From contig JALLLT010000018.1 in assembly GCA_025266875.1 (NCBI GenBank), forward strand, positions 708,446 to 772,445: a DNA stretch of 64,000 nt. Reading direction: 5' to 3'. Numbering within the stretch: position 1 is the first letter of the stretch; every line of letters starts with the position of its first letter. Positions 46,638 to 56,107 of this stretch are shown here, one piece after another. The position numbers were made by a program, and so were the translations under genes. Below the pieces are notes generated by a model that worked only from the letters and a program-made list of their open reading frames with translations, was not told where the DNA came from and ran no database searches. The DNA is from Fennellomyces sp. T-0311. Its lineage: Eukaryota > Mucoromycota > Mucoromycetes > Mucorales > Lichtheimiaceae.

Positions 46638-47504
46638 TTATAGCAATGCAGAAATAGCTCGATGTCTTCTATTCGACATGATCCATCTTAACATACAAAT
46701 CTGCAAAGTCGTTGTGTGTGTGAGGTGTGCGAAGTCTCCAAAAAATCTGGTTGAATGCTTCTAAGGTTAATCGTGTACGTCAGGCACTTTAGATCGTAAA
46801 TCATGGAAAGTGTATCTGCAAGACCGATTCCAGTTCGCCTGGTGCAGAGGTTCACCACAAGGCTTGTCAAAGAGCTTCTTATGTGACCGAATGCTGTTGA
46901 GAGAGTAGCTGATGCCTGCCATGGCCCATTTACTAAACGAACAACGCAGTTATTAATAGTGAGCTGTCGTTATTTGTGAGTAATACGTATATCTGTCGTG
47001 CATAAGCGGTGAAGCTTTCCAAAGCTCCTGTTTCCCATATTGAGCAAACAGTATGAGCAAATTTGCTTGCACTCAGTATCCATGTTCAACTATTCTACAT
47101 ATGCGCCAATGTGAGGCAAGATACCGGTTCCTGTTGCTATCGCTCCGGTTCACCAGTGTCAGAATGGTTCATGCCATTGGAAAATTGAGTATCACCATGC
47201 GCCATGCTCTTGGGACACCTAGACAAATACAGTTTTCTTCTTGCGATAACTGGACCGTGATAAGATCCACTAGTTTATTGGGCAGTATATTGACAGGGTC
47301 ACGTACATATATCTGGGGCGCTTCGGCTTGCAATTTACAGCTCATGAGGAGCTGCTTTCCTTGCACGGTGTAAAATAATTTCAACCAGAGGTATTCAGCT
47401 GCTGAAATCCCGTCCCGAGTTCTCTGAAAGAGCTCTGTATAAGATCCTGTTTGAGGTTGTATAGCGGAAAGGATTTTAGCATGGACTTTTGAATTCCACA
47501 ACAA

Positions 47505-48650
47505 AAGAAGATTATAGGCAGAAAAAAAACGTATTACTATTGCTTTGACCTAGTATTTTATGCTATGTCGTTGTGAAGTCGAGAGAAGTTTATCTTCTGA
47601 TAAGTGAAGTTAGCTATATCACTTACGCAACACTGTTGGACTTTCCTACTTAATACTTCCATTATTGTTACTCTAGTGTATTCTTCAGTTTGATTTCTAT
47701 ATTGCTTGATACAATTACAGCCAAAGATGTCGCTGGAAACACATATATACTTTGATAGCTGGAACCCCTTCAGCAGACTTATAGTGCCTAACTTATTTCA
47801 ATGTGTCGAATGTATACTTGGATAAAAGCCACTGTAAATTTAGTAAACAGTATACCACCTCAGCGCACAATTTTTCTTTTGCCGCTGTAACGGTAAATAC
47901 ATAGCATAATATGCACTATAACATTAACTATCAATTAGGCCATCAGTCTACGTCCTTGGATTACCTATCCGAAGTATCTGAAACTTGGGCACCCATATTT
48001 GCCAACAATTTTGACGGTTCTCATTTATGCAATATATCAAACAACTTCGCCCTCCCGACATGCCTGTACTCGGCACACGCATATACAGCGAACCCTGACG
48101 TTTTCCACATCCTCAGTTTTTCCACAGCTTATTAGTAAATGAATCAAGCCTGTTAGATTAGGGAAGCCTTTTAAGGTGCTGGAAGATACCTTGATTCGTA
48201 TCCATTATATCACATCCTATTACAATGCTGAAGTAGGTTCCGCAAATTCAATATTAAGCTCACAGAGTATATGTTACCATATACGCAATATACAAAACCA
48301 AGGTTAGTATACATGAGTGCTTGTTATATACAGGCCGTACTGTTATCTTTTCTTTTTTTACATGTAAATAAGGTTACGCGGAAAACGTCTAGAAAAAGGA
48401 AAGTATCCGATATAAAAATTTAGCTTTCACTCATTCGATTTGTTCGATTGGATGAGATCAAGTCCAAAACAGTACATATTTCAAGATCGGACACCGGGTG
48501 TTCTACCCACATGATATGAGCTGTTTTTGGACAAAATAACTCTTCCTTTAATGGACAGTCTTGTAACATTTATTCATATGAACTACTAGGAAGATGGGTA
48601 TACCATTTAGAAGGAAACTTGTGGAAGCAAAAGCACAAAAATGAATACGT
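47505..48650. other. AT-rich region before the retrotransposon, no gene seen
   Basis: No supported coding region. It ends in TACGT directly before the 5' LTR. Confidence 0.5.
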
Positions 48651-49216
48651 TGTAACGAAATTTCTCGGCCCCTCTTCGTTTACGCTACCTTTCCCTTTTT
48701 GGCACGCACTTGACCTTTGTATTGACCTTCATTCAACTATACGGTGCATCTGCACTTGATGTATCTTCTTCTTCTCGTTCTGATCTTCCCAAGCTACCGA
48801 CCTATTCTATTATATAGTGCATCTGCACATTGATGTATCTTCTTTTATCTTTCTGATCTTCCCAAGCTACCAACCTATTCTATTATATGGTGCATCTGCA
48901 CCATCATTTATCCTCTTCCGCACTCGGATCTCTTGCTAGTTGTAATTCCTATCTAACCCACCTTTTACCTCCGGCATAGCCCGATGTATCCACAGTCAGC
49001 GTATCCACAGAAACATATAAATACCCTTGTTGAATCAAATGAAATAAAGCAGTTAACTTGACCTCAATTATCTTGATCATACCTTTCAAAGCCCAAGACA
49101 GCAGCTTATATCTGTATTTGGTTAACTCACCTTTTCTATTTCTCTATATCTCAACCTACTTTGTGGACCCTGTTTCACACAGAATTACCTTACACAAACA
49201 ATTTCCTTTTACAACA
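48651..49216 (+). repeat. 5' LTR
   Basis: 566 bp, TG...CA ends. A TATA box TATAAATA at 49016-49023 marks U3/R, and AATAAA at 49043-49048 may serve as polyadenylation signal. Three copies of the palindromic GTGCATCTGCAC (48744, 48817, 48890) lie exactly 73 bp apart in U3, within a tandem duplication. Confidence 0.95.
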
Positions 49217-49218
49217 AT

Positions 49219-49236
49219 TGGTGCTCACTACAGGGG
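49219..49236 (+). other. Primer-binding site
   Basis: TGGTGCTCACTACAGGGG starts 2 nt after the LTR and begins with TGG, as expected for pairing with a tRNA 3' CCA end. The tRNA could not be named by eye. Confidence 0.6.
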
Positions 49237-49342
49237 AACATACTTTCTGATCCCCACACTTTTCTATATCAAATCTATCAAACAGTCAAACCCTTTTTTT
49301 TTTAAACCCAAACTTTATTCTTCTCTTGTAACTCGCTCATAA

Positions 49343-50749
49343 ATGTCCAACCAACAACCACGAACCATTGATAACAACCAGGTCGATTCGGGAAATGTTT
49401 CCCAAAACGACAGCTCTGCCATTTCCTCCGGACCAACTACCCCCAGGGATCACCGTCCTACCGAACTTACTGTGTTGGCGTCAAAGCCCATCTACCCTCC
49501 ATCCAGCCTATTTTTCACCGGTTATGAAAATAGTAACTTCATCGATTTCCGCACAGATTTCAAACAGCACATGATGCTCGCCGGCATTGCAGACGATACG
49601 ACACGCCAAATTGAAATTTTGCATGCGGTTTTGCGTGGTCCAGCTCTGGCATTTTTCGAGAGACGCGTTTTGCCTCGTTACCGGGACACTCAAGACACCG
49701 ATGTACAAACCCTCCCTGAAGTAATGGATCTCCTCGAGTTTGAATTTGTTTCCGAGCACGACTTACTCCGCATGCGACAGGACTTTTACGATATGTCCCA
49801 GAATCCAAATGAGCCTCCCCGCCAATTTTTAGGACGCCTACGCGAGCAAGCTGACAGGGCGAATATCCGAAGCGAAGAGACTATCCGTGCGAAGTTTCGA
49901 GACGGACTACTTCCGGAAGTAGCCGACAGTTGCATGAGGACTGGTTTTCTTCTCCACGAACAACTCCTTCAGGCGTGCGACGGCTATTGGTTTGTACGTG
50001 AGAAGAACCGCAAGGAAAGCGAAAGACGAAAGGCTTACAGCAAAAACGGCATCGAATTGATGGCCACCCAACTCGACAACTTCAACCAGTTGCACCAGCA
50101 ACGATTTGACAACAACGAAGTCCAAGGCGACGAAATCTTGCGTTTGATCCAGAGTAACCCGAGAGCGAAGGATATTATCCGTTCCTTGGCAGCGGAAATG
50201 TCGAAAAGAAACCTGGAAGAGATGTTCTTTGAGGATTGGCCCAATCCGGAACACCGCCCTCCTAGGCCCGATTACAATGGTCGTCAACAGAGACCATGGG
50301 AAAACAGGAACATCAACAACAGGCAATACCAACGTGGACGCCAGCAGGATTACCGCAAAGAACAGCGTCAAGAGCCTCGTTTCGAGTTCGACACCAACTA
50401 CCAAAGAGACTATAATGGCTACCGAAACGATGGTGAACCAGGTCCCTCGAATGGCCCTGTTAGGCAAGGCTACAAACCATTACCCAGAAAGGCACCGGCT
50501 GGAAAGCCATTCTATCACTCAAGCAGACACCAGTTCGGGCGCAACAAGACCTACCCCCTTGATGAACGTTTTACAAGGATCAATGAAGAATCTGGTGAAA
50601 TCGAATACGACTATCAAGCAGCAATGAACGAATCGGGTCGTAGACTCGAAGAACAGAGAAGAAAATCACCCCAATGGACACCTCCCAGAACGTTCAAAAA
50701 TGTGTATCAGGGCATGACCACTGACCCTACCGAGCCGGCAAAAAACTAG
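49343..50749 (+). CDS. gag: Gag of the Ty3-type element
   Basis: 468 aa. A retrotransposon Gag capsid domain lies at about residues 50-215 (FIDFRTDFKQHMMLAGI, ALAFFERRVLPRYRD, RMRQDFYDMSQNPNEPPRQF). The C-terminal 150 residues are Arg/Asn/Gln/Pro-rich and should bind RNA. No CX2CX4HX4C zinc knuckle is present. The frame ends GCA AAA AAC TAG, a -1 slippery heptamer fused to the stop. It forms the virus-like particle in which reverse transcription takes place. Confidence 0.92.
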   Translation: MSNQQPRTIDNNQVDSGNVSQNDSSAISSGPTTPRDHRPTELTVLASKPIYPPSSLFFTGYENSNFIDFRTDFKQHMMLAGIADDTTRQIEILHAVLRGPALAFFERRVLPRYRDTQDTDVQTLPEVMDLLEFEFVSEHDLLRMRQDFYDMSQNPNEPPRQFLGRLREQADRANIRSEETIRAKFRDGLLPEVADSCMRTGFLLHEQLLQACDGYWFVREKNRKESERRKAYSKNGIELMATQLDNFNQLHQQRFDNNEVQGDEILRLIQSNPRAKDIIRSLAAEMSKRNLEEMFFEDWPNPEHRPPRPDYNGRQQRPWENRNINNRQYQRGRQQDYRKEQRQEPRFEFDTNYQRDYNGYRNDGEPGPSNGPVRQGYKPLPRKAPAGKPFYHSSRHQFGRNKTYPLDERFTRINEESGEIEYDYQAAMNESGRRLEEQRRKSPQWTPPRTFKNVYQGMTTDPTEPAKN

Positions 50750-50784
50750 TAGGGCCGACTGAAAACGATTTTAGCGGTCAGTCG
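50740..50784 (+). promoter_or_regulatory. -1 ribosomal frameshift signal (slippery site plus stem-loop)
   Basis: A AAA AAC at 50740-50746 is in register with the gag frame and followed directly by TAG. After a 9-nt spacer, CGACTGA (50756-50762) and TCAGTCG (50778-50784) form a perfect 7-bp stem with a 15-nt loop. The -1 frame is open from here into pol. All three parts match the classic rule (heptamer, 5-9 nt spacer, structure). Confidence 0.85.
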
Positions 50785-53700
50785 ATACGCCCATCACCAA
50801 AAAATCCCGCTAGCTTAAACACATACCTTATCAATGAAGAATCCAACTTTGACCAGTATTCAGGTTTTCACAATGATCGATTTGATGATACTAACGAAAT
50901 AGATATCGCGTCTCAACCAAACTACGAGTTATTTGCAGCTCAGCAACATAGCCCTCATCGTTTCGACAAGCAGTTGAGATCCCGAACAGTTCCGTACAGC
51001 AAAATCGATAAAGAAGCCAGAAAAACAGCGAAAAAGAACAAGAAAATACACTTTGACGAGCCAATACACAAAGAAATCCCTTCTGTTTCAGCACCGGTCA
51101 CAACAACACGTGAATCTCCCATGACGCTCCAGCCTGAGTCCAACAACCAGACTCTTCAACCTGAAGCAGACCACGTGGCCGCATCATCTTATTCCCCAGA
51201 CATTGAAATGATCGATGCCAGTGCAACAAAAACCAAGGGAAAGGAAAAGGCGAAAACAGCTCGAAGAAAACGCCAAAAACCTGCCATTGAATACAATATC
51301 ATCCAGGATGCCATGCTTCGTACTGCCAACATCAGCTTCAAGGATCTTATTGAAATTTCACCTGCACTACGAAGAGAACTTCATTCGGCAACATCAATTC
51401 GAAAGAAACGTCAACAGCTCAACGTGTTGGATACCGGCAAAGAAATTGATTCAACCGCAGCTTACGCCCCTCTATTTGTACAAGGAAAGCTTATCCATGT
51501 TTTGATCGATTCAGGAGCCGCACGATCATGCATGTCAAAAGAACTTTGCGACCAACTCAAGTTACGAATCAATGAACCCTCGAACATAGTCTTTACACTT
51601 GGAAACGGAAGCAAGCAAGCTGCACTAGGCACCGTACATGACTTAAAGATTCAAGTAAACGGAGAGGTATCAGTCACCACAAACGTCGAAGTCATAGCAA
51701 CATGTCCCGTACCTCTGATTTTGGGAACGAATTGGCTCAGCAAAGGGGATGTTTCTATCAACTTCAAGACCGGACTATTGGAAGTTCATCAAGGACCCAA
51801 GATTGCTACGGCACCTCTCACTTTCATTCAGGATTCTGCCAAACATGTAATGCCGCCTCCTCTACCTCCAAATTGGTACAAGCTTCGTGAAGCTCCTTCC
51901 GAGGAAATTAGCGATGAATCCACGGAAGATTCAACGGATGAGGACACCTCAGACGACGACACCTTATCTCAGGATGACAGTGATTCCAGCGAATCAAGAA
52001 CCAACTCAGATGAAGAACTCGATCGAAGCACCAAAGAAGTCGAATTTTTCCACCTTGTCAAGGACGAAATCCCCAAACGCGAACTCATAAAGATCGAAAA
52101 GGATTGTGAGGTTGACGGAACCTTAGTATACCTCATAACCACTGTTCACGAGATCTCTATTCCAGAGAATGCCGGGACCTTCAGCATCCACGGTGTTTTA
52201 CCAGAGCAAGCGTACGATTTCCTCATTTTTGAACCAGCTCTTTACCTGTCCCTGCACCAAATGCAATATATCAACGGAACAGATATTTATTACGGTGATT
52301 CCAAGTTTACCATCAACATCTTCAACCACAGACCGGACAAGAAAATCATCAAGAAAGGCACAATTTTGGGCGCGTATACACTCGATTACTTGTTGACGAA
52401 AAACTACCTTGAATGCCATGCCTACGATATCAACCCTCCCTTTTTCCGAAAAAGAAGAAAAAACAAGGATCAGGAATTCATGTTCATGCACGCCTCAGTG
52501 GATATTGGAGATGGACCACCCCTGCAAAAGGATCACACTACAAATCACTACAAGGTTCGAGTTATGGAAGTAGTTGCTATCTCGTCAAATGATAGTACAT
52601 CTGTAACAGGCCGTTTGGTGGTGCCCCCAACGAAACGATTACAATTTGTACCGGAATACGGAAATCTGAAGGACGAAATTCATCATGGTTTTCACGGAAC
52701 CTATATTGAACCAGGACAAACGACATTCCGCATAACAATCAGCAATGGACTTGACACCAAATTGATGCTTTCGCCCCCAATGCTTATCGGTACATACTTG
52801 CCCGAGGACGAAGCCATGGAAAAGTTATCAACAAGCAAAATCCAGATCAAGATTGACCCCATTCCGTTATCGGAAGATCGGAAGCAGATGATTTCAAAGC
52901 CTGAAATTGAAGACCCTGACATTATCAAGGAATTTTATGAAATTATCCGCGACTATCAAGATGTCTTCAATTGGGATGGTACCAATATCGGCCGTACCTC
53001 ATTGATTACTTTCAAAATCGACACCGGAGATGCCGCGCCAGTTCGAACTCGTCCATATCGAGTTTCCCAAGTTGAATCTCAAGCTTTCAAAGAAGAAATT
53101 GACAAGTTGCTTAGCCTTGGAATTATCCGTCCATCCACATCACCCTGGGCTAGTCCTATATTGTTAGTGAAGAAGAAAAGTGGAGCCTGGAGGTGTGTCA
53201 ACGATTTTAGGCGAGTCAACAAACTTGTCAAGCGCGACGCATACCCCTTACCGACTTGCGAGAGTATATTTAGCCGCCTTGGAGGAGCTAAATACCGATC
53301 AACAGCCGATGTAGTTCTGGCTTACCATCAAGTCCCGATCGAAGAATCCAGCATTGAAAAAACGGCTTTTATATCCCCGCACAACGGTGCTTTGTATGAA
53401 TATACGCGAATGGTCATGGGCTGCACCAACTCAAGTGCAGTAATGCAACGTCTCTGCAATCTTGTATTCTTACCCTTGATCGATGCCGGATCATGTTTTG
53501 TATTTTGCGACGACATCTACCTAACATCACGAACGGCGCAACAGCATTTGCAAGCAATCCGACGCATGTGCCAATGCTTACGAATTGGAGGACTCACGAT
53601 TTCACCAAGCAAGACACACTTTTTCAAAAAGACGATCTCATTTCTCGGCCATGTATTCAACGATGAAGGTATCCAACCGGACAGCAGCAAGATAAAAAAG

Positions 53701-54324
53701 ATACAAGAAATCCCTATCCCAAGAACCACGACCGAAATCAAGGCCTTCCTCGGATTAGCCTCTTATTATCGACGTTTCGTTCCCAGCTTTGCCGCTATTG
53801 CACGACCTTTACATGATTTAACCAAGGACAATGCCAAGGCTTGGACATCTGTAGCAACTGAGGCGTTTAACAAGCTAAAAGAAGCCCTTGTTAGCCCCCC
53901 TATCCTGGCCCTACCGGATTTCGATAGCGACCAACCTTTTATAGTCCAATGCGACGCAAGTATTAAAGGACTGGGTAGCATCCTCTGCCAAAAGGACGAA
54001 AATGGATTTGAACGAGTTATTGAATATCTATCGAGAGCCACGGTAGCCGCTGAAACCCGTTACTCAGCCGTGAAATTGGAACTACTATGTGTTTACTGGG
54101 CTTGCAAGAAACTACGACCTCTTTTATTTGGACGCAAGTTTATCATTCAAGTCGACAATACAGGAATCAAGGGAATCATTACCTCCTCAGATCATCTATT
54201 CGGAGCACAAGCCCGATGGGTTATGTATCTCACACAGTTCGATTTCGAAATTGTTCATCGAAGTGGCAAGAAACATACGAATGTCGATTACCTTTCCAGG
54301 CTACCCGGATTCATCGAGAAATAA
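50740..54324 (+). CDS. pol: Pol: protease, reverse transcriptase, RNase H (no integrase)
   Basis: The frame is -1 relative to gag and open from the slippery site to TAA at 54322-54324 (about 1190 codons). It has no ATG at its head, so expression by frameshifting is likely. A retropepsin-like domain at about 51.47-51.78 kb has the active site VLIDSGAARSCM. An acidic Ser/Asp/Glu linker (about 51.9-52.05 kb) and a region of unknown role follow. RT occupies about 53.0-53.65 kb (SPWASPILLVKKKSGAWRCV, catalytic FCDDI). RNase H follows (FIVQCDASIKGLGSIL, ETRYSAVKLELL, VDNTGIKG) to VHRSGKKHTNVDYLSRLPG. In most Ty3 elements integrase follows in the same frame; here a stop intervenes. Confidence 0.92.
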   Translation, partial: KKLVGPTENDFSGQSIRPSPKNPASLNTYLINEESNFDQYSGFHNDRFDDTNEIDIASQPNYELFAAQQHSPHRFDKQLRSRTVPYSKIDKEARKTAKKNKKIHFDEPIHKEIPSVSAPVTTTRESPMTLQPESNNQTLQPEADHVAASSYSPDIEMIDASATKTKGKEKAKTARRKRQKPAIEYNIIQDAMLRTANISFKDLIEISPALRRELHSATSIRKKRQQLNVLDTGKEIDSTAAYAPLFVQGKLIHVLIDSGAARSCMSKELCDQLKLRINEPSNIVFTLGNGSKQAALGTVHDLKIQVNGEVSVTTNVEVIATCPVPLILGTNWLSKGDVSINFKTGLLEVHQGPKIATAPLTFIQDSAKHVMPPPLPPNWYKLREAPSEEISDESTEDSTDEDTSDDDTLSQDDSDSSESRTNSDEELDRSTKEVEFFHLVKDEIPKRELIKIEKDCEVDGTLVYLITTVHEISIPENAGTFSIHGVLPEQAYDFLIFEPALYLSLHQMQYINGTDIYYGDSKFTINIFNHRPDKKIIKKGTILGAYTLDYLLTKNYLECHAYDINPPFFRKRRKNKDQEFMFMHASVDIGDGPPLQKDHTTNHYKVRVMEVVAISSNDSTSVTGRLVVPPTKRLQFVPEYGNLKDEIHHGFHGTYIEPGQTTFRITISNGLDTKLMLSPPMLIGTYLPEDEAMEKLSTSKIQIKIDPIPLSEDRKQMISKPEIEDPDIIKEFYEIIRDYQDVFNWDGTNIGRTSLITFKIDTGDAAPVRTRPYRVSQVESQAFKEEIDKLLSLGIIRPSTSPWASPILLVKKKSGAWRCVNDFRRVNKLVKRDAYPLPTCESIFSRLGGAKYRSTADVVLAYHQVPIEESSIEKTAFISPHNGALYEYTRMVMGCTNSSAVMQRLCNLVFLPLIDAGSCFVFCDDIYLTSRTAQQHLQAIRRMCQCLRIGGLTISPSKTHFFKKTISFLGHVFNDEGIQPDSSKIKKIQEIPIPRTTTEIKAFLGLASYYRRFVPSFAAIARPLHDLTKDNAKAWTSVATEAFNKLKEALVSPPILALPDFDSDQPFIVQCDASIKGLGSILCQKDENGFERVIEYLSRATVAAETRYSAVKLELLCVYWACKKLRPLLFGRKFIIQVDNTGIKGIITSSDHLFGAQARWVMYLTQFDFEIVHRSGKKHTNVDYLSRLPGFIEK

Positions 54325-54334
54325 CCAACAAATC

Positions 54335-54475
54335 GACCATAACGGGAAGTCATTAAACTCAACCGCCGTCAAGAATTATCAATCTCCACCGAACAACATC
54401 AACCAGCAACAAATCTTTACAACACCTGAACTTGCAACAAACTGACCATAACGGGACGTCATTAAACTCAACCGC
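54335..54475 (+). repeat. 32-bp direct repeats at the pol-integrase junction
   Basis: GACCATAACGGGAMGTCATTAAACTCAACCGC-type copies at 54335-54366 and 54444-54475 differ at one base, and their starts are 109 bp apart. They fill the gap between the pol stop and the integrase ATG. Confidence 0.8.
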
Positions 54476-54519
54476 GATACAACTTTCTTATCGGTACCAC
54501 AATCAACACCATCAGAACA

Positions 54520-55998
54520 ATGGACAACAGCTATTACGAAGCACTGAAATATTATATCGAAACGCTCGAATACCCGAAGAACATTACACCGGAAATCAGA
54601 AAACGACTCAAGGGACAGTATACGAAATTTTTCGTCAACAACAACAAGCTTTATCGAAGAGCCAAGACCCTACCGAGACTGGTTCTCCAGAAAGGTCAAG
54701 TGGGCGAAGCAATCTACATGGCGCACGAACATCCACTAGGAGGACACAAAGCAATGCAAAATACGTTGGAGAAACTCAAACGACGATACTGGTGGTATGG
54801 CATGGTTCAAGATGTACGAAACTACATACTCCAATGCGATCGCTGCCAGAAGCAAGGTCGTCCAGTCAGACAAGAACAATTGCATCCTGTACCGGTTATA
54901 GAACAGCCTTTTGCCCTACTAGGCATAGACATCAAGCATGTCAGCAGCTCGAGATATGGATTTCGGTATCTCATCGTTGCCATCTGTTATTTCACCAAAT
55001 TTGCGATATGTAGATGCTTGCGCACCATCACAGGTGTCGACGTATCACTCTTCCTTTACGAGGACATCATTACCAAATTTGGATGCCCAGTCAAGATCAT
55101 AACGGATAACGGAAAGCCCTTGGTGAACAAATTGATGGAGGCAGTCTGTGATCAGTATTCGATTCGTCATACAGTCACAAGCCCGTTCTCGCCTTCCAGC
55201 AATGGTCTAGTAGAAAGACAAAACAGAACAATACTATCGGCCCTGCGAAAATTACCTGCGGATCAAAAGCCAGACTGGCATGTTTATATCAGCGCTATCA
55301 TACATTCATATAACTCAGTCAAGCAAGCATCGACTCGGCAGTCACCATTTTTCCTCGTATACGGACGTGAGCCTCATACGCCCTTCGACCGGAAGATGCA
55401 AGACGAAGATGAATGGTTGGATGACGACAGCGACGATGAACTTGGCCAAGTGGACAAATTGGTGCATTATCACGTGTCAGCCCTACAAGAAATCAGAAAA
55501 GTCGCTGGCGACTTTATTGCTCAAAGCCAAGAAAGACAACGAAAAATGATCAAGGAAAAAATTGAATCACGCCAGAAGGAATGGAAGCCCCCTTTCCACA
55601 TAGGAGACATGGTCGAAGTTTTCCAATCGGCTCAAGACGCCTCACATTTGGCCTCTATCAACGACCAATGGAACGGTCCATTCATCGTTCACAAGAAGTT
55701 CAAAAAAGGATCTTATCAGTTAAAAGATACACGAGGAAAGCTGTTCCCGAGGCCGACACATGGCAACCTCATGCGCATCTACCGATTGCCAAATACCGAA
55801 TATCGCCAGGTTACAGCCAACGCGTCAACAAATGTCATGACTTTAAATGTGCCACCTGATCACCTCGAATTGTTCGACGTTGAAGATGGATCCAAACCCA
55901 AAACGGTAGCCAATGTACCAAAGCGAAAAGGACGTCCCCCAAAGAAGTTTAGCAAAAGAAACGCGTCGCAAACCCGTATTCGCACCCGACAAAGATGA
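54520..55998 (+). CDS. Integrase of the Ty3-type element in a separate ORF
   Basis: 492 aa from ATG 54520. The zinc-binding HHCC module is HPLGGH with CDRC (about residues 68-108). The DDE catalytic core has GIDIKHV (Asp), IITDNG (Asp) and SSNGLVERQNR (Glu). An acidic insert (DEDEWLDDDSDDELG) precedes the C-terminal SH3-like part (HIGDMVEVFQSAQD, WNGPFIVHKKFKKGSYQLKD). No chromodomain is seen; the tail has an AT-hook-like KRKGRPPKKF. The frame is the same as pol but separated by 195 bp with several stops, so translation needs re-initiation, readthrough of more than one stop, or splicing. It inserts the cDNA into host DNA. Confidence 0.93.
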   Translation: MDNSYYEALKYYIETLEYPKNITPEIRKRLKGQYTKFFVNNNKLYRRAKTLPRLVLQKGQVGEAIYMAHEHPLGGHKAMQNTLEKLKRRYWWYGMVQDVRNYILQCDRCQKQGRPVRQEQLHPVPVIEQPFALLGIDIKHVSSSRYGFRYLIVAICYFTKFAICRCLRTITGVDVSLFLYEDIITKFGCPVKIITDNGKPLVNKLMEAVCDQYSIRHTVTSPFSPSSNGLVERQNRTILSALRKLPADQKPDWHVYISAIIHSYNSVKQASTRQSPFFLVYGREPHTPFDRKMQDEDEWLDDDSDDELGQVDKLVHYHVSALQEIRKVAGDFIAQSQERQRKMIKEKIESRQKEWKPPFHIGDMVEVFQSAQDASHLASINDQWNGPFIVHKKFKKGSYQLKDTRGKLFPRPTHGNLMRIYRLPNTEYRQVTANASTNVMTLNVPPDHLELFDVEDGSKPKTVANVPKRKGRPPKKFSKRNASQTRIRTRQR

Positions 55999-56049
55999 GA
56001 TCGCTCAGAAGTCATCCCGAAGGCTGCATACATAGCGACGAAACAAAAC

Positions 56050-56070
56050 CAAAAAAAAAAAAAAAAAAAT
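56050..56070 (+). repeat. Poly(A) tract before the extra ORF
   Basis: About 20 A residues lie 38 bp upstream of the extra ORF's ATG, in the gap after integrase. Confidence 0.8.
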
Positions 56071-56107
56071 CAAGGAAAAAGAAGAAGATATAAAGACATC
56101 CCAAAAA

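Larger units (their letters stand above)
44656..47504 (-). pseudogene. F-box/LRR gene remnant split by a TIR element
   Basis: On the minus strand the 5' part (about 47504-47169) has an F-box-like block (DPVNILPNKLVDLITVQLSQ, then VPRAWRMVILNFP) after a helical N-terminus. The 3' part (45480-44656) has LRR-like pieces in three different frames: NVDAISTALMAQPPIKQLEL with SHIEEVE, SVASVKSIVLRSSDNITANR, and LERLTLTRCPNISRRYIAYA. Frameshifts at about 45.1 and 44.87 kb and internal stops break it, and a 970-bp element sits in the middle. The end resembles the partial gene at 3-170. Confidence 0.55.

Noticed and set aside
49907..50467. 186-codon minus-strand frame opposite gag
   Set aside because: Hydrophobic valine/leucine-rich shadow of the charged gag sequence; no promoter, start context or domain.
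54432..55013. 193-codon frame overlapping the integrase start
   Set aside because: It is a different frame over the true integrase, whose zinc-binding and DDE residues are all in the 54520-55998 frame.
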